A model generated the notes under the pieces. The model made no database searches and was not told where the DNA came from. It was given only the letters and a program-made list of their open reading frames with translations. A stretch of DNA of 50,199 nt from Halocaridina rubra (lineage: Eukaryota > Arthropoda > Malacostraca > Decapoda > Atyidae), in the NCBI GenBank assembly GCA_037179515.1, contig JAXCGZ010019171.1:37501-87699 (forward strand), read 5' to 3'. Every line of letters starts with the position of its first letter. The first letter of the stretch is position 1. Below, piece by piece: positions 1-12,328 of this stretch. The position numbers and the translations under genes are program-made.

Positions 1-175
1 AGTTAAAATGGCCTCGGTTTGATTACTGCTTCAGTGCAACTTGAGAAACTGTATGGTGAATATTTTAATGTATGAAGGAAATAAAAACATCTTTTGATCT
101 ATCAAATGAATTAAAGCAGAAAAATCATGAATTAGGAAGATTATCTTAAGCTGTTTAAATAATTAAAACTCAAAG
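1..175 (+). other. 5' flank / presumptive 5' UTR of the dlg coding exon
   Basis: This AT-rich stretch runs up to the ATG at 176. An in-frame TAA at 164-166 means the reading frame does not continue upstream in genomic sequence, which supports 176 as the start. The alternative is that CTCAAAG just before the ATG is a splice acceptor with the ATG in an internal exon, but there is no good pyrimidine tract. No TATA box or initiator can be called with confidence. Confidence 0.4.
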
Positions 176-790
176 ATGTCGCAAGTCAGATTGAGAACTG
201 AACCTCGAGGCCACGATCTCGAGGTGAGACAGAGTAAAAAAAGTAACTCAACATCCAGCAGAAAATCTTCATCTTCTTCTTCGACCAAACACCTTAAGTC
301 TGGAAATATAAATAACACTATGGATGAAATTTGGCATTCCACTCGCTCGGTCTCGGACCTGCGTAATTCCAGAAACCTGGAAAATTCTTCCGAGCAGGAA
401 GTCTGGAATACACGTAGAATGATAATAAGTGATTATGAAAATGCAAATATTCCCTCCATTCGTAGTTTCGAAGATGCCGCAAGGCTCCAGCAGTCTCTAG
501 ATGAAGAGAGACATCTGCAGGAGTTCGTCAATTCTCGATCTCGAAGAGCCAATGGAAGCCAGGACTTCTTCAGCCGTTGGCGTAGCTCTAGGGGTAACAA
601 GCGTCGGTCGAGTGGTAGACGCGAGAGAGACCAAGAAATATCTCCTGACGAAGGTCAAAGGTATCGAAATAATAATGTTTCGAGAACTCCTCGGAGACAG
701 ATGAATCCCTCTCCGATGAGGTCCGCTAATTCTTGGACTTTCTTCGATGAAAATAATATCAGTATCGCTCATATTATATACGAAAGACTG
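176..790 (+). CDS. dlg1: discs large homolog, first coding exon (isoform N-terminus, 205 aa)
   Basis: This open frame of 205 codons starts at ATG 176 (in-frame stop 12 bases upstream) and runs to a strong donor, CTG|GTGAGT, at 790/791, ending in phase 0. Beyond the donor the frame stays open only to a stop near 865, so the spliced form is preferred. The product is hydrophilic and probably largely disordered. It has a Ser-rich run at residues 22-36, a mixed acidic/basic stretch at 49-120 and an Arg/Ser-rich basic segment at 134-176. I see no L27 domain, no palmitoylation-type N-terminal cysteines, no signal peptide and no membrane segment. It joins in frame to exon 2, which begins a few residues before PDZ1, as expected for a dlg N-terminal variant exon. 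I do not recognise this N-terminus in the fly DlgA or DlgS97 forms. It may be a lineage-specific alternative first exon. Coding status rests on length, splice signal and phase match. Confidence 0.72.
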
Positions 791-796
791 GTGAGT

Positions 797-854
797 ATAC
801 AGAACCTGTTCAGAACTTGTCAGACATACAGAACCTGTTCAGAACTTGTCAGAC
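797..854 (+). repeat. 29-bp tandem duplication just inside intron 1
   Basis: Two perfect adjacent copies of a 29-base unit (797-825 and 826-854, starting ATACAGAACCTG) begin 6 bases after the exon 1 donor. They extend the unspliced frame but are not expected to be coding. Confidence 0.9.
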
Positions 855-973
855 AAGTTAGATAATAAAATTCTTTTGCAGCAAATTATATGTTAATTTT
901 AAATGAAGATTAACTAATCAGTATATCTACTGATGTTATGAAAACAATTTTTTCCTGCTTTTCTTCCTCCTAA

Positions 974-1097
974 ATCTTCTTCTTCTTCTTCTTCTTCTTC
1001 TTCTTCTTCTTCTTCTTCTTCTTCTTCTTCTTCTTCTTCTTCTTCTTCTTTCTTCTTCTCTCTTTTCTTCTTCTACCTCTTCTTCTTCTCCTCTTCG
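974..1097 (+). repeat. (TTC)n microsatellite, interrupted 3' end
   Basis: About 25 near-perfect TTC units followed by degenerate CT-rich sequence; on the opposite strand this is a GAA/purine tract. Confidence 0.95.
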
Positions 1098-1483
1098 TGT
1101 TATCAAGTTTCTTTGATTATTATTATTATTATTTATTTTTTATTTTTTTTATTTTTTTTGAGAAATAGTTTCAGATAACACGTCATATTTTCGACATAAT
1201 TTGATTAATTAAAATGCTGCCTTTTTAAGCATTTTTAATCATATTTTTAATCGGCAAGATTAAATTTGTCTATAATTCCTTTGACAAGAACCTTAATAAT
1301 TAAAGGTTAGATTAGGAAAAACAAGGTGGAAATTGCATGTACGTGGATTTGCCTCTTTCATTCCAATTAAAAAAATTCGAACTTACTCATAGCTGCGAAA
1401 ATGTTGTAATTATACAAATTTATAGAAAATTTAGGTATCAAACCCTGGTAAGGTAGCCAAAATTTATAGCTGTTTATCTTTAA

Positions 1484-1613
<130 letters not shown>

Positions 1614-1800
1614 TTGACTGTAAGCCTACAGAATATTAACCAACAATTCTTATCGTTAAGTTAGTGGAACCACTTTTTAGGAAACAATTATTGTCTTTTT
1701 TTTCCTTTTTTTCCAACGATAATTTTCCCTGTGTCTTTACGAATAAGGAAAATACCGTGACCGTTAATAAAACCACAGGTAAAATTCCACAGGTTAAGTT

Positions 1801-1912
1801 AGATTAGGTTCGACGTTTTGCTGTATTTTTACCTGTGATTAGGTTCGACTTTTTCCTGTATTTTTACCTCTGCGATTAGGTTCGACTTTTTCCTGTATTT
1901 TTACCTGTGACT
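1801..1912 (+). repeat. about 37-bp minisatellite, 3 copies
   Basis: Three tandem imperfect copies of a unit beginning GATTAGGTTCGAC and ending TTTTTACCTGTG. Confidence 0.8.
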
Positions 1913-2517
1913 TTTTTTTTTCTTGGAATCGGAAATAATTCCTTTTCAGTTCCAATTAGAGTTTAAATACCACCGTCTTGTTGGATGTTATTAGAGGTAT
2001 AATTTATGTATGTGCATGCGTGCGTTTGTGTATAGAACGCTGTGACCTACCATTATTTACTTTGCTGTCGGTAATTTGAGTTAATGGAAGTATTTTCAGA
2101 TTATATACCAAAGTTATAAGGAAACAATCATGCCATATAATTATTTACTTTGACACATGCGAATATCAGTGAGTCTAGAAGTCATCGTTTATTTATGTGT
2201 GCGTGTGTGTGTGTGTTTGTGTGTATGCGTGTGTGCCTATATTCAGTGTCTGATATTATGTATAGATAGATATCACAAAATATCTATTAGTATTTAAAAC
2301 CATTATTTTTTTTCAGGAATCTTCTCCATGTAATATTTTAGAGATGTGAAAATGTACTCAAAATGGCGTACACTGGATAAAAAAAAAAGTTTTGCTCTGA
2401 CTCGGCCATCCCCCCATAGAAGGGGGATTATAACCCCAATCAATACAATGATCACTTTTTTCTATAAAATGTCTTCTCTGTAGATATTACAGATAATTAG
2501 ACATATGCATTAAAATG

Positions 2518-2690
2518 GGGACCGCGGTTGCATAGTGGTTAGAATGCTCGACGCGGGAGATGACAGACCCGCGATCGAGCCTACCGCGGAACATTAGGAA
2601 GGTCATCCAGCCTTAATTCCCCCAGCTCCAAACTCTGTCCACCTTATTATGGGAGTTAATAGGAACTCCTTAAACGTAAAAAAAATATAT
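2518..2690 (+). mobile_element. SINE family B (tRNA-derived)
   Basis: A tRNA-like head (GTGGTTAGAATGCTCGAC, then a degenerate B box GATCGAGCC) is followed by the family B body (CATCCAGCCTTAATTCCCC) and an A-rich 3' end at 2680-2690. Related copies lie near 12.15, 12.6, 17.2, 18.45, 20.1-20.5, 23.55 and 33.7 kb. Confidence 0.75.
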
Positions 2691-2836
2691 ATATATTAAC
2701 ATGTTCCTGTAGGCCTATACAAACTTATAGGTCTAAATGGAAATTAATAATGAAACCAAAAACTTCAAAAAAATTGATTTATGCGTTTGATACATCTTTT
2801 ATTCTATGAAAATTGAATTCATGTCTTTTGTTTCAG

Positions 2837-2943
2837 ACAAATGGGGGAGAGGATGAATGGGAAACAGAAGACATCACCCTTGAGAGGGGAAACCAGGGTC
2901 TGGGTTTCAGCATCGCTGGAGGAACGGATAATCCACACATTGG
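2837..2943 (+). CDS. dlg1: discs large, exon 2: start of PDZ1
   Basis: Bounded by TTTCAG| and |GTATGT, this exon enters in phase 0 and leaves in phase 2 (107 bases, residues 206-241). It encodes a short acidic lead ([12 protein letters not shown]) and then the beta-A/beta-B part of PDZ1. The carboxylate-binding loop GLGF is at about 226-229, followed by [12 protein letters not shown], a hallmark of Dlg/PSD-95/SAP97 PDZ1. The split Gly codon is completed by exon 3. The exon is too short to appear as a long ORF and was found by reading for the PDZ1 signature. Confidence 0.95.
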
Positions 2944-3896
2944 GTATGTATACAACTCACTAATTCAGTTTAAATATGTATACGTTTAGAATCACATGTA
3001 TTTTATATGTATTTTTATATATATTTTTATTCCCAGTAGAGCCTTAGATAATTGTACTTATGTATATTTTGTTTTTTATGAATCAAAATCCTGAAAATTG
3101 GATTTTATTTGTTGTCCATGATATTTTGTTTGTGACAAAAATTCGGTGTCATCAAAATTACAAACATATTTTCGTTTTAAGATGAAACCATTTTAATTTT
3201 TTTTTTATTGTAGTTAATGGATGTTTTTTTTTTTTTTTAATATAGTCATTATTACTAGCTCTATCTTTGTCAATTTAAATGTTTTTGAGTGTATTAAATG
3301 TGTTTTTATTTTAATATTTTCATAAAGAATTGTGTCAATTCTTAATCATTCTCAAATATTAATATGAAATTTCTTATTTTTATCACCGAAAAAACCGGTT
3401 AAGATAAAGAATGATTTATAGTAATTTAGCTTAACGTAATGATTGCCATAATTATACTGGATAACCTTTCTTTAATTATTAATTGTTAAGTTAATAATGA
3501 TAAACTAACAATTGTTCTTTATTCCTAACTACAATTCTCTTCTACAATCTCTCTCTCTCTCGTTGACCTGAGATGGTTTTTCTTGACCCTAATTTCTTTA
3601 AAAATTCCCCGGCTCTCCACCTCTCACTACAGATATCAACTTCTCACTTAATTAAAAAAATGACTTTCCATTTTTCCATACTTTTGCATATTTATTTTAA
3701 CGTTGTGGTTATTATTTTTTGCATCATTTTTCCTGTCTTTTATATAATATTACATTGTATTTCTTAGACTAATTTATTTTTTACTTTATAATTGATAATT
3801 AAATTTTTATTATTTTTATTGGTGTTGTGGATTTATTTTTTTTACTAAGTTTTATTTCTTAGGTCACTTAGGCTATATTAAATTGCTCTGAGAATA

Positions 3897-3897
<1 letters not shown>

Positions 3898-3957
<60 letters not shown>
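3898..3957 (+). repeat. (ATT)n microsatellite
   Basis: Twenty perfect ATT units. Confidence 0.95.
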
Positions 3958-4613
3958 GCTGGTGTTTTAAATGAATAAGTCTGCTTTTTATTTGGCCGAT
4001 ATTGTTTTTTCCATAAAATCTCTTGAAGTGCAATCAAGTATTTCAGGCTGTTTGTCATAAAGAACAGTAAAATAATATATTAGCAAACTTTTGTGTCATC
4101 TTTAGATGGCATTCAGAAATAAAACACAAAAACTTGCTCGCTATCAGCATTGTAATAGAACCAGTAAAGATATTTATGCTTAGAATGCTCAAAATCAAAA
4201 GAAAAATAAGACCTATCCCCATTTTTAAGCGCTGGAAGATACCTATGAGTCCCTTGTCTGTTGGTGCAGTAATACTCTTAGGAGGAGGACGGTTTAACGG
4301 ATTTTTATTTTCAAAATTCAAATAACTGGTATGGCCAATTGCATGGAAAGGTAGTCATCGAGATGCTATTCTCAGACAGTAAATTTGGGATTAATACGTT
4401 ACTTTGCTTTTGGCGTTTTGGAAATATTTTAGTATTTATATATTTATCTGAATATTTAAACTTATAATTTCTTTAAGTAGGGACCCATTTATGTAAAGAA
4501 AACTACATTTAAATATTAATATATTGCATCATCTATATGTAGAATGGCAACAACTTAATTATTTAAAATTTTATTAGATCAAGCTATGGCGTAACTATAT
4601 TACTTTCAATCAA

Positions 4614-4718
<105 letters not shown>

Positions 4719-5167
4719 TTCCGTGTACATTTTTCGAAGTACTATCGTTAGGTCAAGTTAGAAACAGGATATAGATTAATTGTAAATCTAGAATTTTTTC
4801 TTTTGGTAAAAAGTGTTTGATGTTTAGAATTTTCCTTAGGCCTATGTAACGATTTTTTTTTTTACGAGACTATTTTACTTTAAATGTACAAATAATTATT
4901 TTTACCTTTTCCTATACAAAATCATATTTTAACTTTCATATTGATTTGTAGGTTTGGTATTCAAGTTTTTATTGTTTTTTTTTCATTTTGTCTTATTTGT
5001 AGATTTAATGTCACATTGACGTTTAGTTGTCTATCTCTTTTCTTTTTTCTATTCTTTTTTTATTTATTTATTTTTTTTGGTAATTCATCCATCTATTCTT
5101 TGACTTTCTGCAATGCAAACTCATTCCCTAGGAGTCATTTATGGTTAGTATGTCGTTCTGGTGAAAA

Positions 5168-5345
5168 CAAAAAGGAGTCTTTAGATAAGGGCAGTGTTAT
5201 GGCTAACACCTCATTCTTTTGCTTCCTACAAAAAAAAAAAGTCTTTAGATAAGGGCAGTGTCATGGCTAACACCTCATTCTTTTGCTTCCTACAAAAAAA
5301 AGTCTTTAGATAAGGACAGTGTCATTGCTAACACCTCATTCTTTT
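5168..5345 (+). repeat. about 64-bp minisatellite, 3 copies
   Basis: Three tandem copies start at about 5175, 5240 and 5302 with GTCTTTAGATAAGGGCAGTG and contain GGCTAACACCTCATTC, separated by short A-runs that differ in length. Confidence 0.85.
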
Positions 5346-6073
5346 GGTCCCAACAAAGAAAGGTTTATCGTCTCTTCGGTTAAAATGTCAAAGTTTTACC
5401 ATGCTAGAAAATAAAAATCACCCTAACGGATATTCTAGAACTTCAGTCATAGGTCCGCCTCTATAGGCTTTATTTGGTGAAATAAAGAATTCATACGCGG
5501 ATGCTGTCAGGATATTTAACATTATTTCCACACTGTTCTGAAACTGAATGCATACTTATAGACGATCTAGAATTCTAGATTTAATAACTTTTTCCACATC
5601 TTACCAACTGAAGTCCATAGCAGACTATCTAGATTTTAATTTACTTATATAAAGCTGTCATTTCTTTTTCACTTTCTGCAATCATAGCGTTGAATGTTAA
5701 AAGTTTGACCGTTTTAAGAAATAATTTTTATCATTAGGTCTCAGTCCAGTTTTTCAAAATTTAAGTCAGGTTTTTATATGTATCTATACATTTATCAACA
5801 CTTTTGAAATCTGTAAAGCATTTTGGCAAGTCGAACTTTTTTATTAATTGTTATAAGATATATGTTGCTTATTGCAAGACACTGTTATGTACAATGATTT
5901 TTGGTCATGATTTAATGTAACTATAGATACATCAAATATCTGGAAGTCATAATTTGACTCTACGATGGCTTGTGTGCCATTTCTGGGCCAGAATCTCGTG
6001 TGAATAAGAGTAGGTCAGTGGTATACCTCGTCTGATAGCCCCTGTTAACTCAACAATCTTGGCAGGTTGACTG

Positions 6074-6294
6074 TTAAGGGCGGTTTACACGGTCAAACGG
6101 TTCGTCGAGCGCGGTTCGACAGACAAGTGTTTGAAGTGATGTTCGAACGTGTGAACGGGGTATTTGGTTGTCGAAAATGTTTGACCAATGCGTTCAACAA
6201 CCAAATACCCCATTCACACGTTCGAACATCACTTCAAGCACTTGTCTGTCGAACCGCGTTCGACGAACTGTTTGACCGTGTAAACCGTCCTTTA
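6074..6294. mobile_element. foldback (long inverted repeat) non-autonomous DNA element, copy 1
   Basis: The two halves are near-perfect reverse complements: GGTTTACACGGTCAAACGGT at the left matches the right-hand end TTTGACCGTGTAAACC. There are about 100-base arms and a short divergent centre near 6170-6195. The ends read TTAAGGG...CCTTTAG, suggesting a TTA/TTAA-type target. Copies at 32712-32914 and 39006-39227 show dispersal. There is no transposase inside; the 107-residue frame across it is a by-product of the palindrome. Confidence 0.85.
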
Positions 6295-7078
6295 GATATG
6301 GTGGGCCAATACTGGAACAGTGTAATCACATTCATGAGCTTCCATAAACGATATAACATCCGTTTTGGATCATGCCTGTATAATAAATGAGTTAATTTAA
6401 AAAAATAAATCAAATTCTAATTGCAAAAAAATATTAGGCCTCTTAAAGTACAGTATTCTAATTTCTATAATGCATTAAACATTTAAATTCGTAAAATATT
6501 CCTGAGTTCATCTTTGCGTTTTCATATCGTGTTTTGCTGTAGGGTTATAACTAACAAGTACTCGCGTTCACTCATTCGCAATTACAGTACTTCCTGTGGC
6601 GAACAAATGTAATTTGGAGGCAAAATGGTGTTTATTTTTTTTTTTTTTTTGAGGTTTTGTTTGTCCAAACACTTTCACCTTATCTGAGACTCCAGATAGC
6701 TATAGTTTTTTTTTTTTATTTATTTTCACTAAAATAAATATATATAATAAGCTTTGCATATCACTGGGCTATTGTGTTAAGATTTGAATAATATATATTT
6801 TTGCATTGGTGAGCCAAACTTGGTTAATACAAAGATAAATTGATATTTTTTATTTTTTTTTTACATTCAAAGTTACCTTCGTGTAGTTAAAGTATTATTG
6901 CTATACATAGAAAATTAATCTGATGTTTTTTTTTTATGTTTGGATCACCAATGTGAACATATATATGTATTTAATGTGAAAACCTTTCTATTATACATAT
7001 TTGGATTTTATGTTCCATTTTTGTTACCGATAATTTCATCCCCTGATGAAAGACTTTGGCTTACAGTGTTGAGCATTG

Positions 7079-7182
<104 letters not shown>

Positions 7183-8354
7183 GAAAACGAAAACCAACAC
7201 TCTAATGCTTTTAACTGGATTCTCAATAGCACAAATTTTTTCTCACTTGTTTTCATATTCAACTCTTGTCATATCTTGGAATGAAAAATGATAAGAAAAG
7301 CAATACTTTCTCATTCATATAACAGCTTTGTACATTCTTAACTGATACACTTTCGAAGTTAATACGGATTCAGGCCTAATTATTAATTATTGATTGATAA
7401 TTACTGTAATTAAAAATGATACTAAATATTTAAAAGACATTTAATATTTTTTGCAATGCGTATACAAAGCATATTCAATTATGAGTACTTAAAAGTACAT
7501 ATAACTATTTTAGAAGTGTAACTACAATAGGACATATACTGTACAGTAATTCTCTTCTACAAACCTGTCTCTTTCCACATACTAATGCATTATTGCATGC
7601 AAACTGCACATTCTTGTACATGCGTGCACGCATGATGTAGCGTGCTAGTTCACGAACTGATAACTCCACCACTCTGTCTGTAAAAACGAAAAGAATTTTG
7701 TTATAAAATTTTTTAATGCTTTTTAAAATATCGGAGGTAATTAGTGACATGATGCACTCCCACACACACTGCCTCTTTAATGCTTTATTTCTCTGATGGT
7801 TTAGTACTGTACATGCTTTGGTCACATCCCCCACAACCTAAATATTACTTTCTATTATTTCCTAAATTTTGAAAAAAAAAAATTTTTTTTTTAGGAACAT
7901 TTTTTTTTTAATATTTTAGGTAAGTTTTCTTGAATCACGCCTTACGTCCTTTCCATCCGTACACCGCTTGCAATGCAAGTAATTCGTGTAGTGTGACGTA
8001 TAACCTATGCACCTATTTGGTATTAAGTTCCTTCATAAAATGTTGTATTGTATAGTTATTCCAATCACTCGTAACGTTTTAGAAAAATTTATATATTAAG
8101 TGCGTTCATGTGTAAATAATAGTTTGTATTGGCAAATTATCTTAAGTTTTACATATAAAGATCTACAAAATATACATTCATCTGTTGCTAGAGACATGCT
8201 AATACTCAGCCATTAATTAGTGAAAATTCTCCATGAAACATAACATACAAATCAAATATTTATATTATACTCATTGAATTGCTAAGAAAATTTCTTAATG
8301 GATTCTTTAATATTGTTTTTATTTGGATTTAATTCATTGTATATATTTTTTCAG

Positions 8355-8526
8355 GTCGGACACTTCAATTTACATCACCAAGCTGATCCCGGGAGGGGCG
8401 GCAGCCACTGATGGCCGTTTACAGATAATTGATGTCATTGTGTCTGTAAATGATGTCAGTGTTGTCAATGTCCCCCATGCCACGGCCGTCGAAGCGTTAA
8501 AACGAGCTGGCAATACTGTGCACTTG
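8355..8526 (+). CDS. dlg1: discs large, exon 3: remainder of PDZ1
   Basis: TTTTTTCAG| acceptor and TTG|GTAAGG donor; 172 bases, entering phase 2 and leaving phase 0 (residues 241-298). It encodes [20 protein letters not shown], then the beta-D/E segment, then the alpha-B helix with [14 protein letters not shown]. The helix His (about residue 282) is the class I PDZ determinant that contacts Ser/Thr at position -2 of the ligand. Together with exon 2 it gives a full-length PDZ1 without gaps, expected to bind C-terminal tails of channels and adhesion proteins. Confidence 0.96.
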
Positions 8527-8603
8527 GTAAGGCAACAGTATGCATTCAGCAATAGGTCTATATAATTGTTTACTTTTTCATTATTCAGAGGCAGTTATAA
8601 GCT

Positions 8604-8796
8604 GTAGTCATCGTGGCTCAAGCGGTAGCGTCCACGACTTTGAGGCGTCAGGTCGACGGTTCGCGCCCCGTCACGCTCTGAGGTTAGCAAGGGCATGCAC
8701 TCAGGGTAACAATTACTTCTGCCAAAACAAGTCCTTCGCAAGAAGGCAACCATCCTAGCCCTTGATAGAAAAGTGAATCCGTGAAGTAAAACTGGG
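8604..8796 (+). mobile_element. SINE family A (tRNA-derived), full length with target-site duplication
   Basis: The head carries an A-box-like TGGCTCAAGCGG and a B-box-like GGTTCGCGCCC. The conserved tail runs from GGGCATGCACTCAGGG to about 8796. It is flanked by 17-base direct repeats (8587-8603 and 8797-8813, AGAGGCAGTYATAAGCT, one mismatch), read as a target-site duplication. It sits only about 80 bases past the exon 3 donor. Confidence 0.85.
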
Positions 8797-8821
8797 AGAG
8801 GCAGTCATAAGCTGTAAGTGA

Positions 8822-8972
8822 ACTTTGCCACACTGTGCATTTGGTAAGACAAAATGTAAAGTTGGTACTCTGAGCAATTGGTAAGGCAACAGGTTATATT
8901 TGGTAAAAGATATTTGCAATTATTTACTTGTTACTCATTCAGAGGCAGTCATAATCAGTAAGTGAAATTGAA
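8822..8972 (+). repeat. partial duplication of the exon 3 end and intron 3 start
   Basis: CACTGTGCATTTGGTAAG (about 8830) and CAATTGGTAAGGCAACAG (about 8876) echo the true exon 3 end and donor (8514-8537). CATTCAGAGGCAGTCATAA (8936-8954) echoes 8583-8600. These copies lack the rest of the exon and are not predicted to be coding. Confidence 0.6.
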
Positions 8973-9131
8973 GTATGTAGGTAATTATGTATTGACTGTT
9001 ATTTTCCCCCTTACATTGCAAAGTTGGATTTTTAAAGCCCCATCCTGTTTCTCTGCTAATATGAATATAAACCCCATTCCTTAAAGAGTATCTGCATATT
9101 ATATCTTTCTTAATATTTAGCAACATTATTT

Positions 9132-9478
<347 letters not shown>

Positions 9479-9551
9479 CTGTTGCTATCCTGCTGTTGAA
9501 ATTAAATTAGTATTTTATTAATTTTATTCCATCACAAAGTATCAAGACTAA

Positions 9552-9744
9552 GTAGTCACCGTGGCTCAAGCAGTAGTGTCCACGACTCTGAGGTATCAGG
9601 TCGAGGCTTTGTGCCCCATCACGGCTTGAGGTTAGCAAGGGCATGCACTCAGGGTAAGGATTACATATGCCGAAACAAATCCTTCGCAAGAAGGCGACCG
9701 TCCTAGCCTTTGGTAGAAAAGGGAGTCTGTGACGTAAAACCAGA
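9552..9744 (+). mobile_element. SINE family A, full length with perfect 18-bp target-site duplication
   Basis: Flanked by identical ACAAAGTATCAAGACTAA at 9534-9551 and 9745-9762. The head reads GTAGTCACCGTGGCTCAAGC and the 3' end GACGTAAAACCAG. Some CpG sites have decayed (CAGGTCGAGGCTTTGTGCCC). Confidence 0.92.
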
Positions 9745-10440
9745 ACAAAGTATCAAGACTAAAATGACATGGTTTTATCTCTTCATAGTTCTGCATTGTA
9801 AGAAAATCTTTATGATGCTCTATAATTTGGGCTCAATAGAAGTAAATTGATATTTTCTCTGCAAAAGTTATGGAACAGGTATTTTAGCATATTCATCAAA
9901 TGAAAATGCATTAGTCCTGTTCAATTTCATATTTGCGATGTTCAGCATTTTGTTATTGGTACAGTTTTACTTAAAGGTTGAAAGCCTTTAATGAAAGGCA
10001 GAGGTAAGGGACTGTGATAGGACAGAGCCCAACTATATATCTACTATATAGATGGGGCTCAAGCCCCCTCTCTTGGAAATCAGGTAGACATATATGAAAT
10101 CTCTTAACCCCCAATTAATTGCCCTATTATAAATAGTTAATAAATACTATTTTTTATTTGATGTGAAAGTTATTCACTTTTTCGTGCAGGAAGTATTTTC
10201 TGTTTGTATAATTATTTCCTATCATTGTGAAATTTCTCAAGCAATAGACCTCTAAACCTCCTACAGATTGTTGAAGAAGTGAGGGTGCAAATCTTTCTGC
10301 CTAAAATTGTGGACACCTATTATATATGACTTATCACTGATTGGACAAATAACATATAAGATGTGAGTGTGCAATTATAAGAAAATCAATAGTATTTTAA
10401 CAATATGTTCTCCTCTTTACAACGCGTTTAATCTTTTCAG

Positions 10441-10662
10441 CGCGTGAAGCGACGGAAGCGTCCACCAAACGTCCAACTCATCGAAGTGGAACTTATAAAA
10501 GGGAACAAAGGTTTAGGTTTTAGTATCGCGGGCGGCATTGGGAACCAACACATTCCTGGTGACAATGGCATCTACATCACCAAAATTATGGAGGGAGGTG
10601 CTGCGCATTTGGACGGGCGCGTGTGCGTAGGAGATAAATTAGTCGCTGTTAGAGACACTCCG
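10441..10662 (+). CDS. dlg1: discs large, exon 4: PDZ2, first two thirds
   Basis: CTTTTCAG| acceptor and CCG|GTAAGT donor; 222 bases, phase 0 to 0 (residues 299-372). It opens with a basic linker [10 protein letters not shown] and then the PDZ2 core [19 protein letters not shown] (GLGF at about 322-325). [22 protein letters not shown] is near-identical in type to arthropod and vertebrate Dlg PDZ2. The exon ends in the beta-E region at AVRDTP and is completed by exon 5. PDZ2 of Dlg proteins binds C-terminal peptides of channels and receptors; the family assignment is firm. Confidence 0.96.
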
Positions 10663-11507
10663 GTAAGTTTTTGTTTTGATCTCTTTGACTTATCTTTCAC
10701 CAATTAATTAGTTTTACAGAAGGTTACAGCTACTCATAGTAAATGTAAATATGTTGTTGGAAGAGGTAAACTGATGGAAGTTCAGTACTTCCATCTTTGA
10801 TGTCCAATTAATTATATACTGATTAACTTGCAGTGAATTCCTGGTGTTTTTTTTTTTTTTCCTCCAAAATGTTCACATAGTATATGCAGTCGTGGATTGT
10901 GGTTTGGCTATTTTCTTCTGTTTTCTTATCCATTTTGCAATATGGATTGTCAATATTATTTATAGACAAAATTTACTTTTGAAGAAAACCCTTGCAAACT
11001 GTATACATATAGAAGACCTAGAAAACTTTCCAACTCATGCTTAACAGTTACCTCTTGGAATGAATTATACTAAAAGCAAAATCATTTCGCTGCTTGGGAA
11101 AGGTTACCATAGCCATCCTTAATCTCCTGATAGTACAAAGTATTACCAAAGTATAACAATCATTGCAGCACTTTGCAATGCCGGATAGTATCAAGAATTG
11201 CATATTTTATTGTTTTGAGTCTGTAATGCTTGAGTTATGCTGTATACCAGTGTTCTTTTATCATATTGCTTTTGTATCTTGCCATAAAAGTAACATTGAT
11301 GCCTGTATGGCTGTTCCTGTTTGAATATAAAGCTGTAGTTTCCTGGATGCTCTGACTTTGTGGTATACGTTGCTAATGGTAACCTTATCAAATCTTCAAA
11401 GAACATATATATATGGTTGAATTTTAAAAAATATGCCCTTTTTTATGCATCTAAATGCAGTTGATGTTATTTAAAGACTTCGCACGGGTGCCAATAATGC
11501 AGTAGTA

Positions 11508-11775
11508 GGACAATAAACTTAAATAGGTCTGTCCAGGACAGTTCGATATTAAGTCTTCCTTCATTTACGGTTCTTTTTCTATGCCTACAGCCAAATTGAT
11601 TATTCTTGGATATTCATCACACATCTTTTATCATCCCTTCACATCTGACAAGTCATTACACTCTCCATCTCTGTTTCCCTTTACTTTATGTATTCTTTGT
11701 GCCCAGGCCCGATGAGGGCTGTTTTATTTTATAATATTTTTTGGCCCGTCCTGGTGTCAAAAAAAAAGATAGAAA
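11508..11775 (+). mobile_element. dispersed repeat family D (subtype with CCCAGGCCCGATGAGGGC)
   Basis: Starts near AAATAGGTCTGTCCAGGACA and ends GTCCTGGTGTC plus an A-rich tail. The same unit lies reversed at 43984-44225, and its 3' half at 33365-33500 (-) and 36375-36515 (+). Size and A-rich 3' end suggest a SINE, but no pol III boxes are obvious. Confidence 0.65.
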
Positions 11776-12149
11776 AAAAAAGATACACAAGTACCTACTG
11801 GCAGCACTATATGTTATGTCTTCCTTATTGCTTTTATGATATAAAAAAAGTAAATACTTCAACTCTTGAATATCATGATTACTAACAACATAGCTGAGGA
11901 AAAGTTTAGAATTTCATCCACTGTGCAAGAATTAGTCTTTTTGTTTTATTATGTTTAGTCAAGTGTTTAATATAGCATGAAGTCATCTGTTTAAGGCCAT
12001 GTCTGAAGTGGATCACATACAGTTATTATGCGGTGTCACTGTTAGTTTTGATAATGACTGAGAGAAAATTCTCTTCAGCAGGGCTTGTTTACTCATAAAC
12101 CAGAATTCCAGTGGTAGTCACTGCAGACTTGCAGATGACACTCTTTATT

Positions 12150-12328
12150 ACACCGTAGTAGCAAAGTGGTTAGAGCACTCAACTCGGGAAGTAACAAACT
12201 CGTGTTCTAGCCTACTTCATTGCTTTAGGAAGGACATCAAGCCTCAATTCCCAAACTCTGACCTGTCAGTGTCCACCCCCATTCAAATGGGGATCAGTAC
12301 TGGCACATGAAACGCTAAACAGCCACTC
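12150..12328 (+). mobile_element. SINE family B, old copy
   Basis: AGTGGTTAGAGCACTCAACT head, B-box-like GTGTTCTAGCC, then CCACCCCCATTCAAATGGGG and a GGCACATGAAACG end. Confidence 0.7.

Noticed and set aside
497..772. Minus-strand 91-residue ORF opposite exon 1
   Set aside because: It is a shadow of the sense coding exon; there is no independent signal and no plausible domain.
6067..6390. 107-residue ORF across the foldback element, with a similar one at 32723-32914 and on the minus strand at 32640-32861 and 38917-39246
   Set aside because: Each frame reads into one palindrome arm and out of the other; the protein similarity between copies only reflects shared repeat DNA.
8604..8680. Functional tRNA gene (A/B boxes present) in the SINE heads
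   Set aside because: The heads do not fold into a complete cloverleaf with acceptor pairing and are attached to a conserved SINE tail with target-site duplications.
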